This document shows positions 22,561-34,965 of a stretch of DNA of 64,000 nt, piece by piece. Origin of the DNA: Myotis daubentonii. Its lineage: Eukaryota > Chordata > Mammalia > Chiroptera > Vespertilionidae. A program made the translations under genes and the position numbers. Position 1 is the stretch's first letter, and every line of letters starts with the position of its first letter. The stretch is from contig NC_081841.1 in NCBI RefSeq assembly GCF_963259705.1, positions 27,889,244 to 27,953,243 on the forward strand. The letters are read 5' to 3'. Below the pieces are notes generated by a model that did no database searches, was not told where the DNA came from, and was given only the letters and a program-made list of their open reading frames with translations.

Positions 22561-23249
22561 TACCTTATTCAAAATTATTGCATTCCTTTGTTTCATTCGC
22601 TTTGGTATAGAGGTGGTTTCTTTCTCCACATTTACCTGTATCTGTCCCTGTGTGTAGTGTCACAGAGGGATTTAATTAATACTGCAGTACATACTCTAAA
22701 TTTAAAAACAGTAAAGTCTGACCTATCACAGCTTGCTTATGGGACTAGAATGATTTAATATATAATATTTATAAGATATTGACATCTAATGACAAAATAT
22801 TTTCAGCTCAGCTCCGCCTCTGGCCTACCAATCAGATCATTCCCATAAAAAATAATGTTCACCCAATTTCATGAATATAATTCTGTCAGGCATTATATTC
22901 ATACAGTATTTATGTCTATGATCACTTAAGTTATTTCATAAGTTATTTTCAACCATAATTCATTTATTTTTTCAATGAACATTTATGGAACAAATATATA
23001 TCACTGTGCTGATCATTCACTGTTTTCTGAGTTTCACTCATCTGTGGGTACAAATGGGTACATATTTACAGTAATAACTCTAATTATAGAGCAATTGACC
23101 CCATCTGTACATTAGGCACCAACCTTATTCCCATAGACCTCCTTCCACAGAAGTGTTATAAAACTTAGAGATATGCAAATAAATCAATGAAAATAACAGC
23201 AATTTCTTTCTCCCAACTCAATAACTTAAGATTAATAAAACACCTATTA
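22561..23249. other. Intronic sequence, unassigned
   Basis: Nothing recognised. Confidence 0.4.
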
Positions 23250-23530
23250 AAAGAGGTGAAAACATGCTCAGTGAAATAAACCAGAGAAAGACAAGTTTCA
23301 CATCATCTCACTTATATGTAGAATTTAATGAAGAAAATAAACTGTTGAACAAAACAGATCCAGAGACATTGACATACGAATCAGAGGGAAAGGGGGTGGG
23401 ATTAACCAAATAAATTCTATGCATATATGCATAGCCCATGGACAGACAATAGTGCAGGGAAGGCCTGGGAAGGGGACATCTGTAATACTGTACTTTCACC
23501 AATGAAGATTTTTTTTAAAAAGAGGTAAAA
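23250..23530 (+). mobile_element. L1 3' end fragment (5'-truncated)
   Basis: ORF2-end to 3' UTR phrases: CTCAGTGAAATAAACCAG, CACTTATATGTAGAATTTAA and GGACAGACAATAGTGCAGG, ending in T/A-rich sequence at 23508-23520. It contains no usable open frame. Confidence 0.75.
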
Positions 23531-25309
23531 GCAAATGTGGTATATAATATTGAAATGATTCCATATTATAATTAAAACTTTCATATGTGGTCTTTCAGAT
23601 CAGATAAAATGTATATAATATTTCCTTAACAATGTTTCCAAAATGCTATATAAAAAATGGGGTTTAAGTTTGTGATTTCATAGCTCTTTTCATATGCTGA
23701 TCTCAGTTCAATATCAAGTCTCTCTCTTTCACAAACCATCTGGGAGATTGACAAGTTGCATCTCACCAGATGGCCTCCCATACCAACCTCTCACTTCCAT
23801 GGCACCATACCTTCATGATAAATCCTGGAATGCTTTGCTACAATGTTTCTACTTAGGAAGAATGCCACAGCTCATGGCATGAAGATTAATCATTGCCCAC
23901 TTCATCCCCCAAGATTGAAATCGGATATGGTTGTCATTGGGTGCTAAACTCTTTTGGAGCACAGAGAAATTAAGCAAATTCCAGCTGTGCACACCCATCA
24001 CCCTCCTATCATCCCATCTTTCTATAATTTCTCTTCTTACTCCATCCTTCCTCTCCACTCTTGGTCTATACTTTTATTATTTACACTTTATATAGAGAAA
24101 GTCCTTTCTTCCTCTCTTTTTACTAGTACTCACATATAATCATTGGGGCATACACATTAACACATCAGAAAAGAACTATACAGGTTTGAATTCTGTGTGG
24201 GAGATAATATCTTCCTGACTCTAATAGGCAGCTTGATTATATCTTGTAACAAGAAATGTAATTGCCTGTGTCAATTATTTTCTAGAATAACCACATATTT
24301 AAAAGTGATTGCCTGTGAAGAGGCCCTTAAGTCCCTTCTGCCTTCCGTCTTTATAAATATTTGGGAGGCACAAGAGAAGTCACAAAGGACAGAGGCATGG
24401 AAAGCACTCTTAATTTTTTTTCAGTTTAGAGAGCAAATCTGACCTGAATATCTTCTCCTATTCCTTTTCCCTTCTTCTCCCCTCTGAACCCCTCTCATAC
24501 ATTTTACCAATTATCCCAGCCATTTTGTGTTTAAGAACAAAGTATCCATTCACAAATATGACAGGTCTCATTTCTCCGGGGCCTAGAGCATCTTTCTTTG
24601 AACATACTGGATTGTAGCTTCTAGATTTTTGCTTTCTTTTGTCTCTCTTGACTTTCAGGCTCCAGTGCCTCCGTATTCTCTGATAAACATATAAAGCCCC
24701 CATATCCTCAAACCCCTATTTTGACTATCAAACCTAAGTACCTGCTATGTTGTTCTTCTCATTCAACAGTAATTTACTGTCATAAATGTGCCACCACCAT
24801 AAGAACAAGCCGTAGCACATGGAGCTTTGCCTCCAGAAATTCTATTTCTAATTTCCGTTTTACTTAAGTTTTCAAAATGCTATTTGTGTGCTATTTTATT
24901 TCTCCCATTACCTCCCCAACTTGGATAGGATAACAGTGTGCCTGCCTCATTGTTATATGTGGAGGCTTACTTCTCATTCTCTCAGTTGCGAAGCCACAGG
25001 AAGTTGTCCACCGTTTGGCGGAGGCAGGAGTTTGAGAGCACAGCCTCTGCTCAACCCAAGCTGGTGTTGATCACAGACAAGCCTAATGCTTGTAGTGACT
25101 TTGTGGACTAGAAGGACATTAGCCAATCTTTTCCAACAATGTTGCATGTTCTATTTTTTTTTTTGTATAAAAAAGAGAAACGTGATGATCAATGAAAGAG
25201 TAATCTCTTGATATAGAAAGAACAGATTTGTTCAGGCATAGGGATGGGGAATGGCCAACTAATTCATTTAGTCAAAGGATAAAGGAATGGAGCGAGATAA
25301 AACCTGTCA
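23531..25309. other. Intronic sequence, unassigned
   Basis: No gene or named repeat recognised. Confidence 0.35.
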
Positions 25310-25640
25310 TCTCATTTTCCTGTTTAAAACACGTCACTGGCTTTCCTTGGTCCTTTGGATAAAATTCTTCATTGGCTGAAAAGTCTTTCTTGATTTGGTT
25401 TTTGACTACTTCTTTAGTATCATTTCTTCCCCATTCTTCACGTTTTGTGCTGTGGTCATTCTGAACTTTCCTTAGTGCCTCAAACCTGACACTCATTCTC
25501 ACCACCCTCCAGTCCTTTGTATATGCCATTCTCTATGCCTCAAAAATTCCTTTCTCCTACACTCTTCCCCTAACATACAAGTGTGTAATTATCCTCCAGG
25601 TCTCAGCTAAGATGACTTTGTATCTACAAATGCATTCCTG
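25310..25640 (+). repeat. L2 LINE fragment
   Basis: Diverged L2 3' sequence: ACGTCACTGGCTTTCCTTGG, TTGGATAAAATTCTTCATTGG, GCCTCAAACCTGACACTC, then CCAGGTCTCAGCTAAGATGAC. The order matches the L2 ORF2 end. No open frame remains. Confidence 0.7.
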
Positions 25641-25782
25641 ACTCTCTCTCCTTCCAAACAGGCAGAAATGCATACATTTTCCCCTTCTCTCTAGAGCTTC
25701 TTCCCATTCCATGCTTATATATCCATCTGGAAAAGTCATATTTATTCTTTCAGGTACCTAAAATATGCCAGGCACTTTTTAT

Positions 25783-26317
25783 AGGCAGAATAATGGTCCC
25801 GCAAAGATGCCTGCACTCTAACCTAGGAATAAGTTACCTTATAGGACAATTGAGACTGTGCAAATGTTATTAAGATTGAAGAATTTACGAGAGCAACAAT
25901 ATCCTGGAATTTCCAGTGGGGTTCAACCTAATCACATGAGTCCTTAAAATTAGGAGAAGAAGGTAGAAGAGCAATCAATCAGGACACAGTAAGAGAGACT
26001 CTGCCATTGCTGGTTTTGAAGGTGAAGGAGTGGGCACAAGTCAAGATACTCAAGCAGACTCTAGAATCCAAGAATAGTCCTCAGCTGACAGCCAGCAAAG
26101 ACATGCAATCCTCAATCCTATAACTGCAGAGAACTGAACTCTGCCAACAACCTGAATGAGCAAAGAGATTCTCTCCTAAAGTCTCCAGAAAGAAAACCCT
26201 GCCAACACCTGGTTTTAGCCCAGTGAGATACACACCAGATTTCTGACCTATAGAATTGCAAGGCAATACATGCGTATTATTTTAAATTTGTTATGGCAGC
26301 AATGGAAAACTAATACA
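25783..26317 (-). repeat. MLT1-family (ERVL-MaLR) solo LTR
   Basis: On the minus strand it begins TGTATTAGTTTTCCATTGCTG (26317) and ends GGGACCATTATTCTGCC (near 25783), the two ends of an MLT1 LTR. Inner phrases such as TGTTGGCAGGGTTTTC, TCTGGAGACTTTAGGAGAG and TTAAGGACTCATGTGATTAG agree. This is an old, gene-free LTR with no internal region attached. Confidence 0.82.
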
Positions 26318-26924
26318 GCATTAGAATACACTCTTGGGAGATAACAATAATTAAAACATACTTTAATTACAGTATTCCTTCAAAGCATATTTGAAGGCCA
26401 CAGAATAGTCTGGTCAGGAGAACAACTTTATGGGCAAATACTGTAATGTCAATGCAGTGCAATTAAATCTATAATATAAATATATATGTTTCATACTTCA
26501 AAAAACCATGAAGGAATTAAGGAAGGAGTCAAATAACTCTATTTGGAGTGAGATCAGAGAAAGTTTCAGAGAAGAGGCAATTTTAAGATGACAAATGCTA
26601 GCTTTCCAATTGGGTGGCTGGGTAAATGGGCAGTGCACCAGTTGGTAAAATGTTGGGCTAAGAAGTGGTGCTGTTGGAGATGAAGCAAATAGATGGGTAA
26701 GTGACACAAGGACTTATTTATTGTACAAAATATTTTGGGGTGAATAATGTGAAAGGGTTTGCAGTTTAGAAAGTGTACTCTAGCCACCATATGTAGCCTA
26801 AAGAATAAAGAAGAGGCAGGACTTTATTTGAGGAGACCGCTACAATATTCTTAGTAAGAAAGGAAGAAGTCTCTGCTTCAGAATAGATATCATTCCCAGA
26901 AATGTGTTATGTGTCAACAAGAAT
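26318..26924. other. Intronic sequence, unassigned
   Basis: Purine-rich in part; possibly an ancient repeat, family unknown. Confidence 0.35.
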
Positions 26925-27035
26925 ACCAATGCTTTACACATCTAATCTAATTTAATTCCTATTAATCAGCTCTGTGAAGTAGATGTCCTCTCCATTTCAC
27001 AGATTTAAAAAACAAAGCTTAGCCACATGTGCCCT
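26925..27035 (+). repeat. MIR SINE fragment
   Basis: Shows ATGCTTTACACATCTAATC, CTCTGTGAAGTAGATGTCC and CATTTCACAGATTTAAAAAAC, in MIR order. Confidence 0.6.
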
Positions 27036-28532
27036 CCAAAAACATGTGCCCACTCCCCAAGGAGGTAACAAAAATGTGACTGAAACCAGGAGTTAGTGGG
27101 ATTAAAACCTGCGCTGGAATCCATCTGCATGGGAGGAGGGTAGAATGGAGAAATTCAATAGGTGAAATCAACGGGGCTCAGACTGATTAGATGTGGTAAC
27201 AGGGAAAAAGAGAGAAGCGAAGGCATACTATCAGTGTTCTGACTTGGATTATTAGATTAAAGCTGTTAGATAATGAGGCCACAGTAGACATTTTCTGGAT
27301 CAGGGACAGGGTAAGATAAAAGTTACATTTTGGATAAATTCAAAGTATGAATGGGCTATCCAAGTAGAGATGTCCAGAAGCCAGTGCGTCTGAAGTTCAG
27401 AACGAGGACATGGATGGAAGATGAAAGCTACTTATACGTAACTTTCCTCAACTAGGACATTGTTTATAAAAATCTAGGAGAAATCTCTTATTTCTAGGGC
27501 ATAGTGTATGAGCTTATTCTTAACTCTGATCTGAAAAATATTCTCATCTGAGGCTAGAAGATGTCCCAGCTTAACATCAATATGCTGAATTCCAGACTGG
27601 GGCTGCTGGTGGAAAGGCAGATGACCTCAGGGTCTCAGGCTGGACCCATGTGTCCTGCCTGCTGTGGCCAGAGCCCTATTCCCATGGAAGACTCTCTGTG
27701 CCATCCAGCTCTGATGCATTGGCAGCCAGCTTGAATTTAAGCACTTTGCTTCAGATAACTTTGCCACCCCTTAGTGAACATACCGACTTCCCATCCCAAC
27801 CCCCAGTTAGCTGCCTATCAGTCAACTGGCAGATTGACAGCTCAGCCAAGGGAACAGTGAAGCCTGGTTTTACAAAGAACTGTCAAACCTGGCTTGAGTT
27901 TGCTAGTGGGAAACGAGAGACATTTAAGGTAAATACTGCTTCATATCCCTGATCAAAATCTTTTAAATGAAATAGTTGCCATCAAATACTCTGGTATCAA
28001 ATTTCTTGAAACTGCCCAGTTACTTTATTAGAGGGAGAAGCAGCCACGAACTGCAAAAGACTACCTCTGTTGTACCAGACACACAAGAAGAGATTTTCAC
28101 CATTGCAGAGCTATTTATACACAGCCAGCTTCTGTCCTCAGTTAACATACACACACAACTCCCATTGATTTCAATGGAAACTCCAGGCATGTGGCTGAGA
28201 ACAGAACTTGGCCCGCTCCGCCACGAGGCTTGGCACTCTTTTGCTCACTCTGACAACTTCAAACGTGGGTCCATTAGCATATGAGCTTTTAGAGAAGAAT
28301 TCTTGCTTCCTTCCCTCCCCTCCCCACACACATTTTTTATTATCGTGGCCGTGCCATACAAAATGGAAACCTGAGGATGGGTTCCTTGCATAGAATAAAC
28401 TTTGGGAGGGACTTGAAGAAACTGAGACTTTCCAAGTTTCGGGGTTCAGAAACTTGACAAAATAGTTTCATGAAAGTGCTGTAGTCCCCAGGCTACAGGC
28501 TGAGAGTCTGACTTCACAACCACCCTGGAAAT
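27036..28532. other. Intronic sequence, unassigned
   Basis: 27120-27420 resembles ancient mammalian repeats (CTATCCAAGTAGAGATGTCC phrase), family uncertain. Open frames at 27650-27952 (100 codons) and 27976-28284 (102 codons) are of moderate length with no domain, signal peptide or flanking splice structure I can defend. Confidence 0.35.
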
Positions 28533-28583
28533 ATAAATAAATAAATAAATAAATAAATACATAAATAAATAAATAAATAAATA
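28533..28583. repeat. (AAAT)n microsatellite
   Basis: About 12 tetranucleotide units with one CATA variant. Confidence 0.95.
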
Positions 28584-30257
28584 ACTTTGAACCCATAAAA
28601 TTCTCAAGTCCAACATTTATATTGCAAAGGACACATTTTGGTAAATATTTGAAGCCTGCCATGAATATGTACCTTCAGTACTTTCATATAGGAATTGTTC
28701 CTTCTCCAGTCCAGGTGACCTGGGGCTGCTCTCACCAAGACTCCTGCCTCTGTGATAAGGGTACATCATGTCAGGCCAGGCAATTGAGGTATCCAATCCC
28801 TTAGACACAAAAAACTGATCCAGAGGTGGGCATAGGAACCAAGGAAAGATAATCAGTGCATGCCATTTCAAAGATAACAGGGGAAACAGAGGCACCTGAG
28901 ATCAGACAATGAAAAAATACAGAACGTTTCCCTCTTTGGGAACAGTTTTCTACCACTTAGAGAAAACTTGACAACAAATACTGAAGCCAACAGAGAGGAA
29001 AGTCAGGATATTAAAGTGAAGACATTGTTTAATGATATCCTGTAAGTCCCTGGATCCTGTCATGCCTTATTGGATTTTCCCAATATGAAAGAAAATCCAT
29101 CCCTTGTATTCGTAAGCTGGTTTGAATTGCGTCTCTATAACTTAAAACCTATAGAGATTTTACAAAATCTCTTTTTCCATCCCATGCAAACATTTGTATT
29201 CTACCAGTTCCATACATTCTGAAACTTTTCTAAAAAATACTGGTAACCTCAGGGGGAACATGTCACCTACACGTTACTGTGCATGAGCTGCACATTGAAA
29301 GAGAAGGAAAGCATGCAGTTGTCTCCACCTCTTTGTTCCATAGGGAAAAGGAAGCCAGAGGAGGTCGCTCTCCATGGATGTGCTTTGAGGAACCATCTCA
29401 TTGTCTTGGCTCTTGGATCCTGCCCAGTGAGCACCCTGATGGGATGTAAGCGCAGCAGGTAGCCCTGGTAATGGATCTGGCACTATGGAGAGTGTATTAC
29501 AGGGCTCACTCTGCTAGATCAGCTACCATCATCACATCAGTTTGCCCCAAATTATTTGAGTGCCATTGTTAGAGAGAGTTAGGAACTGTTCATTGGTAGC
29601 TACTATTTTCAGAGAAGGAAGGTGTGGGTGGGATTTTCAGAAATGTCAAAACCCAGAGGGACGCTGTGCTGCTCAGACCAACCTAAAGATAGAGGAAATG
29701 TGATTCAGCCTTCATACACATGAACGGGAAGAAGCGCTTTCAAAAACAGGTTATTTACCTTCATTCAGCAAACAATAGATACACGTTAATAGTTTCTCTG
29801 GGAGGTAGATTCCATCAGTCACTCAGAAAATATAGTTAGGAATAAATTTCTATTATCTACTTCCTGAGAAATGTGATGGTTGAAGATATTGTTTGCTTTC
29901 AGCGTGGCCTGACTTCCGTCATCATTATCAACATGCTTTTTCTAACATGTAATAACTAATTTTCCAGATATTCACCTTAATGTGTTACACGCCATTGACT
30001 GACTCCCAGCGACGGCATGAGTGAATGATGTCCACATGTCCTTCCTCAGCAGCCCCGCTCAGCTCCTGTAGAGTCATGCCTGTGGCTTATTCTACACAGT
30101 CTCCCTCTTTTTCTGCTGCCTTCTATTTTTTCCAGCATTATTGTCTTTTCCAAAGAAACCTGCCTTTTCATGATGTGCCTAAAATAGGACAGCTTCAGTT
30201 TAGCACTTCTATTTATATGCAGATTACAGTATCCATTAGACCTAGAACACTCTCTCA

Positions 30258-30260
<3 letters not shown>
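28584..30260. other. Intronic sequence, unassigned
   Basis: No gene or named repeat recognised. Confidence 0.4.

Positions 30261-30300
<40 letters not shown>
30261..30300. repeat. (CA)20 microsatellite
   Basis: Uninterrupted CA run; the open frames over it are artefacts. Confidence 0.97.
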
Positions 30301-30302
<2 letters not shown>

Positions 30303-30454
30303 ATAAAGCTAAAAACGGTTAAAGTTTAACTAGTTTTACTCATCTAAGAGAATTGCAAGCATTGAGTTACTATAGTGGTAAAAATAAAGCTCATTTTCTT
30401 CCATTTTAAAGTGTGATTTATTTATTACTACTACTAATAATAAGGGGGCCGCTT

Positions 30455-30632
30455 AAAGAGGACTTGCTATAAGCACCTTACATACATAGTCTTACTGAAT
30501 ATTCACAATAGCCCTATGAGACAAGTAAATTGACCTCCATTTTGCAAACGAGAAAAACAAGCTTCAGAGATATGAAGTGCCCAAGCAAAGAGGATGAACT
30601 AACTCCAAAGCCTGTTCTCATAACCATTGAGT
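30455..30632 (+). repeat. MIR SINE
   Basis: Shows CACCTTACATACATAGTCTT, CAATAGCCCTATGAGACAAG, CATTTTGCAAACGAGAAAAAC and CAAAGCCTGTTCTCATAACC, in MIR order. Confidence 0.75.
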
Positions 30633-30660
30633 AAATTTCAGTACATTCTTGTATATATTT

Positions 30661-30873
30661 TTAAAATATACTTTTATTGATTCTAGAGAGGAAGGGAGAG
30701 GGAGAGAGATGGAAACATCAATGATGATAGAGAATCATTGATCAGCTGCCTCCTGCATGTCCCACACTGGGGATTGAGCCTGCAACCTGGGCATGTGCCC
30801 TGACCCCGAATGGAACCATGACCTCCTGGTTCATAGGTTAACACTCAACCTCCAAGCCACACCAGCCAGGCGA
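30661..30873 (-). mobile_element. Ves SINE, reverse orientation
   Basis: Reads on the minus strand from a tRNA-like head (GCCTGGCTGGTGTGGCTTGG, 30873) to the CATCATTGATGTTTC-type tail and an A-rich end. The flanks TTGTATAT..TTTT (30649-30660 and 30874-30884) form a diverged target duplication. The Pol III boxes are mutated. Confidence 0.88.
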
Positions 30874-30884
30874 TTGTATATTTT

Positions 30885-31526
30885 AATGGAAATTTATTAA
30901 AGGATATCTAAAGACCAAAATTCTCTAAGCATGGCCATTTCCCTGCTCTATACATTTCCCCCCAATGCACTTTCCTTTAGTCTAAGTTGATCTTCTCAAT
31001 TTTAATATTTTTTTAAAATTCTCAGTAGTAAAGAAATTTAGGAGAGGGAGGATGAAGGGAGAGAGATACGAAGAGAGAAGCACACAGATGAATATGGATT
31101 TAGAAATGAAGCAACTCTGAATCATGTTGGAGGCATTTCTCTGCTTCCTTCCAGCGCTGTCATCAGAGAGGGGCCTTCCTTAGGTTGGGTTGAGTATCTG
31201 TCCCGCAGTTCTCACTGCTTTACTCCCAACTCCCTTTTCCTACTATGAACTGAAGACAGTGACCAAAAAGGATCTTTCTCATTATTAGTCACAGCTCCTT
31301 TTGGGTTTGCAGTAATAAATTATAACTATCCTCTCCCTCTTCCCCTGATTTCCATGTTTATCTCACAGTCTTAGGCGAATAACTCAGCTGCCAATCTCCC
31401 TTCTCTGCAGGAAGAGCCCAGTTCTTCCCGAGCAATTTTAGTTCCCACAATTAAGAAAACACTTTCAGGGGAGGGGGCTGGAGGGCTGAGTAAAAAAAGT
31501 GCAGAAATTAAGAAGTAGAAACTCAC
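30885..31526. other. Intronic sequence, unassigned
   Basis: Nothing recognised. Confidence 0.4.
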
Positions 31527-31527
31527 C

Positions 31528-31733
31528 TCAGCTGGTATGGCTCCTTTGGTTGGGCGTTGTCCAGTGCAACAAAAGTTAGCTGGTTTGATCCCCAGTCACA
31601 GCACATGCCAGGGTTGCAGGCTCGATCCCCAGTAGGTGGCATGCAGGAGGCAGCCGAAGGAGGTTCTGCTCTCACATGGACGTTCCTCTCTGTCTCCCTC
31701 TCCCTTCCTCTTTCTCTCTCTCTCTAAAAAAAG
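31528..31733 (+). mobile_element. Ves SINE, diverged
   Basis: Shows CTCAGCTGGTATGGCTCC, GCTGGTTTGATCCCCAGTC, GCACATGCCAGGGTTGCAGG and GGCATGCAGGAGGCAGCC, ending in CTCTCTCT and A7. The head is diverged from the tRNA-like consensus. No clear target duplication. Confidence 0.85.
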
Positions 31734-31734
31734 T

Positions 31735-32215
31735 ACATATTAGGAGTTACAGAATAGTCATGGGGATGTAAAGGACAGCATAGGGAATATAGTCAAATCC
31801 TATATAATAAAGAGCTAATATGCTAATTAGACCAAACAGCAGAACGGCCATCCAGACGACCTTCCGGACAACCGTCCAGATGACCTTCCAGATGAAGCCG
31901 AGGCTGCGAGGACCAGCCAAGGCTGTGAGGGGCTGCGAGGGGTTGCACGGGCTGGCTGAGGCTGCAAGGGGCTGTGAGGGCTGGCTGGGGCTGCGAGGGG
32001 CTGCGAGGGCTGAGCCCCTTGCACAGATTTCATGCATCAGGCCTCTAGCACTGTAATAACTATGCATGGTGTCAAATGGGTACAAGATTCATTGGGGTGA
32101 TCGCTTCCTAAGTATATAAATGTCTAATATGGGTTGTGCACCTGAAACAAATATAATATTGTGCCTCAACTGTTAATTTAAAAAAATAAATTAAAAATGA
32201 ATTTTAAAAAGAAGA
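31735..32215 (+). mobile_element. L1 3' UTR, split by a Helitron
   Basis: The left piece (GTCATGGGGATGTAAAGGAC, GCATAGGGAATATAGTCAA, to 31797) and right piece (CTGTAATAACTATGCATGG, GTGCACCTGAAACAAATATAA, to an A-rich tail near 32215) together read as one L1 3' UTR in the bat/carnivore style. The Helitron at 31798-32048 lies between them, so the L1 is older. Confidence 0.8.
31798..32048 (+). mobile_element. Short HeliBat Helitron, 251 bp, inside an L1 tail
   Basis: Starts TCCTATATAATAAAGAGC after A and ends GCACAGATTTCATGCATCAGGCCTCTAG-type hairpin terminus at 32048. The interior has a short GC-rich repeat of GGCTGCGAGGGGCTG-like units (about 31900-32010), which generate the overlapping open frames. 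Confidence 0.93.
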
Positions 32216-32415
32216 TCAAAGGAAAGAAAACAAAACTCTGCCCATGTGGACATATATAGCCTGGTGGGCGGGGCTCTTCCTGAGAAGCAGACTGCACTCC
32301 TACACAGGACCAGGACATAGGAACACATGTTATCTCCAATTTATTGCAAAGATAAAACTAAATCATAGTCTCATCTTTCTCCTCATCTGAAGTTTAAAAA
32401 AAAAAAATGCTCGAA

Positions 32416-32629
32416 GCCTGGCCAGCATGGCTCAGTGATTGAGCGTCGACCTATGAACCAGGAGGCCATGGTTCGATTTCCAGTCGGGGCACATGCCCGG
32501 GTTGAGGGCTCGATCCCCTGGTTGGGGTGTGCAGGAGGCAGATGATCAATGATTCTCTCTCATAATTGATGTTTCTATCTCTCCCACTCTCTTCCTCTCT
32601 GAAATCAATAAAAATCATATATTTTTTTT
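32416..32629 (+). mobile_element. Ves SINE
   Basis: A-box region GGCTCAGTGATTGAGCG and B-box-like GGTTCGATTTCC are visible. The tail is AATCAATAAAAATC plus T/A. Target duplications AAATGCTCGAA (32405-32415) and AAATGCTTGAA (32630-32640) differ by one base. Confidence 0.93.
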
Positions 32630-32719
32630 AAATGCTTGAAATCTTGACCCACTGGTGAAATTTTTGGTCAGATCTTTTTCATCTGATAATCATATACCTT
32701 CATTAAAATTACCAGATGA

Positions 32720-32971
32720 GCCCTAGCCAGTTAGGCTTAGTGGATAGAGCATTGGCCTTCGAACTGGAGTGTGCCAGGTTCAATTCCCTTCAAGGGCACA
32801 TGCCTGGGTTTCAGGATCGATGCCCAGTAGGGGGCATGCAGGAGGCAGCCCATCAATGATTCTCTCTCATCATTAATGTTTTCATCTCTCTCTCTCTCCC
32901 CCTCACCCTTCCTCTCTGAAATCAATAAAAATATATTTTAAAAATAAAAATAAATAATAAATAAGTAAAAT
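32720..32971 (+). mobile_element. Ves SINE with perfect 15-bp target duplication
   Basis: Head GCCCTAGCCAGTTAGGC, B-box-like GGTTCAATTCC, CATGCAGGAGGCAGCC, then CT-rich and an A/T-rich tail. The flanks AAAATTACCAGATGA (32705-32719 and 32972-32986) are identical, so the insertion is comparatively recent. Confidence 0.95.
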
Positions 32972-32986
32972 AAAATTACCAGATGA

Positions 32987-33934
32987 TTTAATTTTTTTTT
33001 AGGCTGAAGTGTTAGGATTAAAATTCTTCATAAGTATAAACTGAAATTTTTCATGGCTATTTTTAATATACAAAACAAAAATAACCAAAAAAGGACTTTG
33101 ATTCATTTGAGGAGGTAGCTGGTATTTGCTAGCAGAGGAGAACTGCCATATAATTAACTGTGTCAAAATGTTTTCTTTGTTCACAGTTAATCTAACTGCA
33201 GCTGCTAGGAGGCAGGAGGCATAAATATGACTGTGTACTTTTAATTACAGAAAATGACAGGCGTAAGTTGTGACTGGAGCCTTGCCTGATATTGTTACAG
33301 GCGAAAATGTGGCTCAGAGGCTCTTTGAATTAATAAGTAGCCTTTTGTTTTCTTGGTGTCAACATTTTATTGACGTTAATAGCTAAAATAAAAGTAAAAT
33401 TCATAATTTTCAACAGCCAAATAAAATGTAAATACACTCAGTGTAGCACTTATAGAGAAATTGGGGCACACAGTAACCCTCTAGTACTGAACTTTACATG
33501 AAATTAATATTTCATTCATGTGTCTTTGTCTTGGAGAAAGAAATGCTGCACATATCTAAGTTTTCTAGACACACCTTTAAGAATTAAATTCTTTCCCCCA
33601 TTTTCCTCTCCATTCTATGCAAAGAGGTCGCTCCCAATTTAAATTTTTATCCTAAGTGCTCTATGAATACTGAAGAAAATATATTGCGTATCTGCTGACT
33701 TTTCTGTTTTTAGTGCTGTGTAGAAATGCTCCTAAGTAGAAAGGGGGGTGCCCCTGGCCTTGGACTTTGTGCCCCTCTAAGTGCCATGAAGGTAGGACTC
33801 ACTAGAAATGAAGCAGCACCTCCTTCAGGGGACATGGCTCTCTTCTTCCCCTTGCTCTCCTGCCTTTAACAGCTGAATGTCGTCGCAGAATGTTCCCTAG
33901 GCTTTACATCAAACAAAACGTTTAATCTTCTTTG
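32987..33934. other. Intronic sequence, unassigned
   Basis: Nothing recognised. Confidence 0.4.
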
Positions 33935-34000
33935 TAACCTGAGCAAGGTGCTTAAAACCTCTCTGAAAATCAGTTCTGTCTTCTGTAAGGATGGACGAGG
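33935..34000 (+). repeat. MIR SINE fragment
   Basis: GTAACCTGAGCAAGGTGCTT and CTTCTGTAAGGATGGACGAGG are the MIR central region. The fragment is short. Confidence 0.5.
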
Positions 34001-34734
34001 ACAATCTGTGTTTAAATCCTGAATGTACTGGTTGCTCCAAAATGATATATTTTGTATGTCTTTCCTCTATGATTGTTTTTTAATCATCTCTTTTCTTTTA
34101 TTCAGATAGATCTCTTCTGTGCAGTGTTAGACAGGTAGGGGGTATGGTTTTGGTTACAGAGGTTCCAGGAGCCATGGTCAAGGCTGGGGCTAAGAGCTGT
34201 TTCCAGCTTCCTTGTTGCCTTCATTCCTCTGTTGGTGCCTCTACGCAGTCAGTGTGGGGGCGCCGTCACCTTGGTGACAGCAGCTCTGCACAGCGCATGT
34301 GGTGTGAACACTGGCCTACTGCAGAGTATAAACAGGTCCTGCTGGCTCAGTAATTCACTGTAAGCAGACAGGCTACTGTCTTTGTTCTCTTGGCAGCTCT
34401 GCTGCTGAAATACATCAAGGATAGAACACGTTAGTGGAAATTGTGCCTCTCCATATCTAATTACTGTGTGCCAATGTATTCTGTTAGTCAACAGCTGATG
34501 GCTCTGGGTGATTGTTTCAGATTGTGCTCAAGGGAGTCCTACTCATCCTGCCTTCCCCCCTTGGAATGGTGTGCGCAGTAACTTCACTGATTCACTTCAA
34601 TACGCTGAATCGTTTAAACAGAATGGAAATGAGCATTAAGAAAATATTATCAAATCAGCAGATGTTCATTGTGGATTGACTCTGTATAAGGGGAAATGGA
34701 CCTAAACAAGACCCACACATTAAATTAAATTGGC
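34001..34734. other. Intronic sequence, unassigned
   Basis: No gene recognised. Confidence 0.4.
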
Positions 34735-34965
34735 TAGTAGATACTGGGCATTTTATATGTTCCAAGGACTATGCTCATGTATTATGTATTTTCTCATTTA
34801 GAACTCATAACACTAAACATTGGGTCTCATTTACAGTTGAAAAACTAACTGAGATTCAGATTCCTTAAGGGTCATGGCCAAATCATAGAGCTAGCAAATG
34901 TCTGAGCTAGTCTTTGAATCCAGATGTCTGATTCTAAAGTTCATGCCATAGGCACTCTACCTGTT
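34735..34965 (+). repeat. MIR SINE
   Basis: Near full length: GGGCATTTTATATGTTCCAAGG, TTTCTCATTTAGAACTCATAA, CATTTACAGTTGAAAAACTAAC, CATAGAGCTAGCAAATGTC and TTCATGCCATAGGCACTC, in MIR order. Confidence 0.8.

Noticed and set aside
27650..28284. Two open frames of about 100 codons (27650-27952, 27976-28284)
   Set aside because: No recognisable domain, in different frames, no polyadenylation or splice pattern, and none resembles PTPRO exon 2 as recalled.
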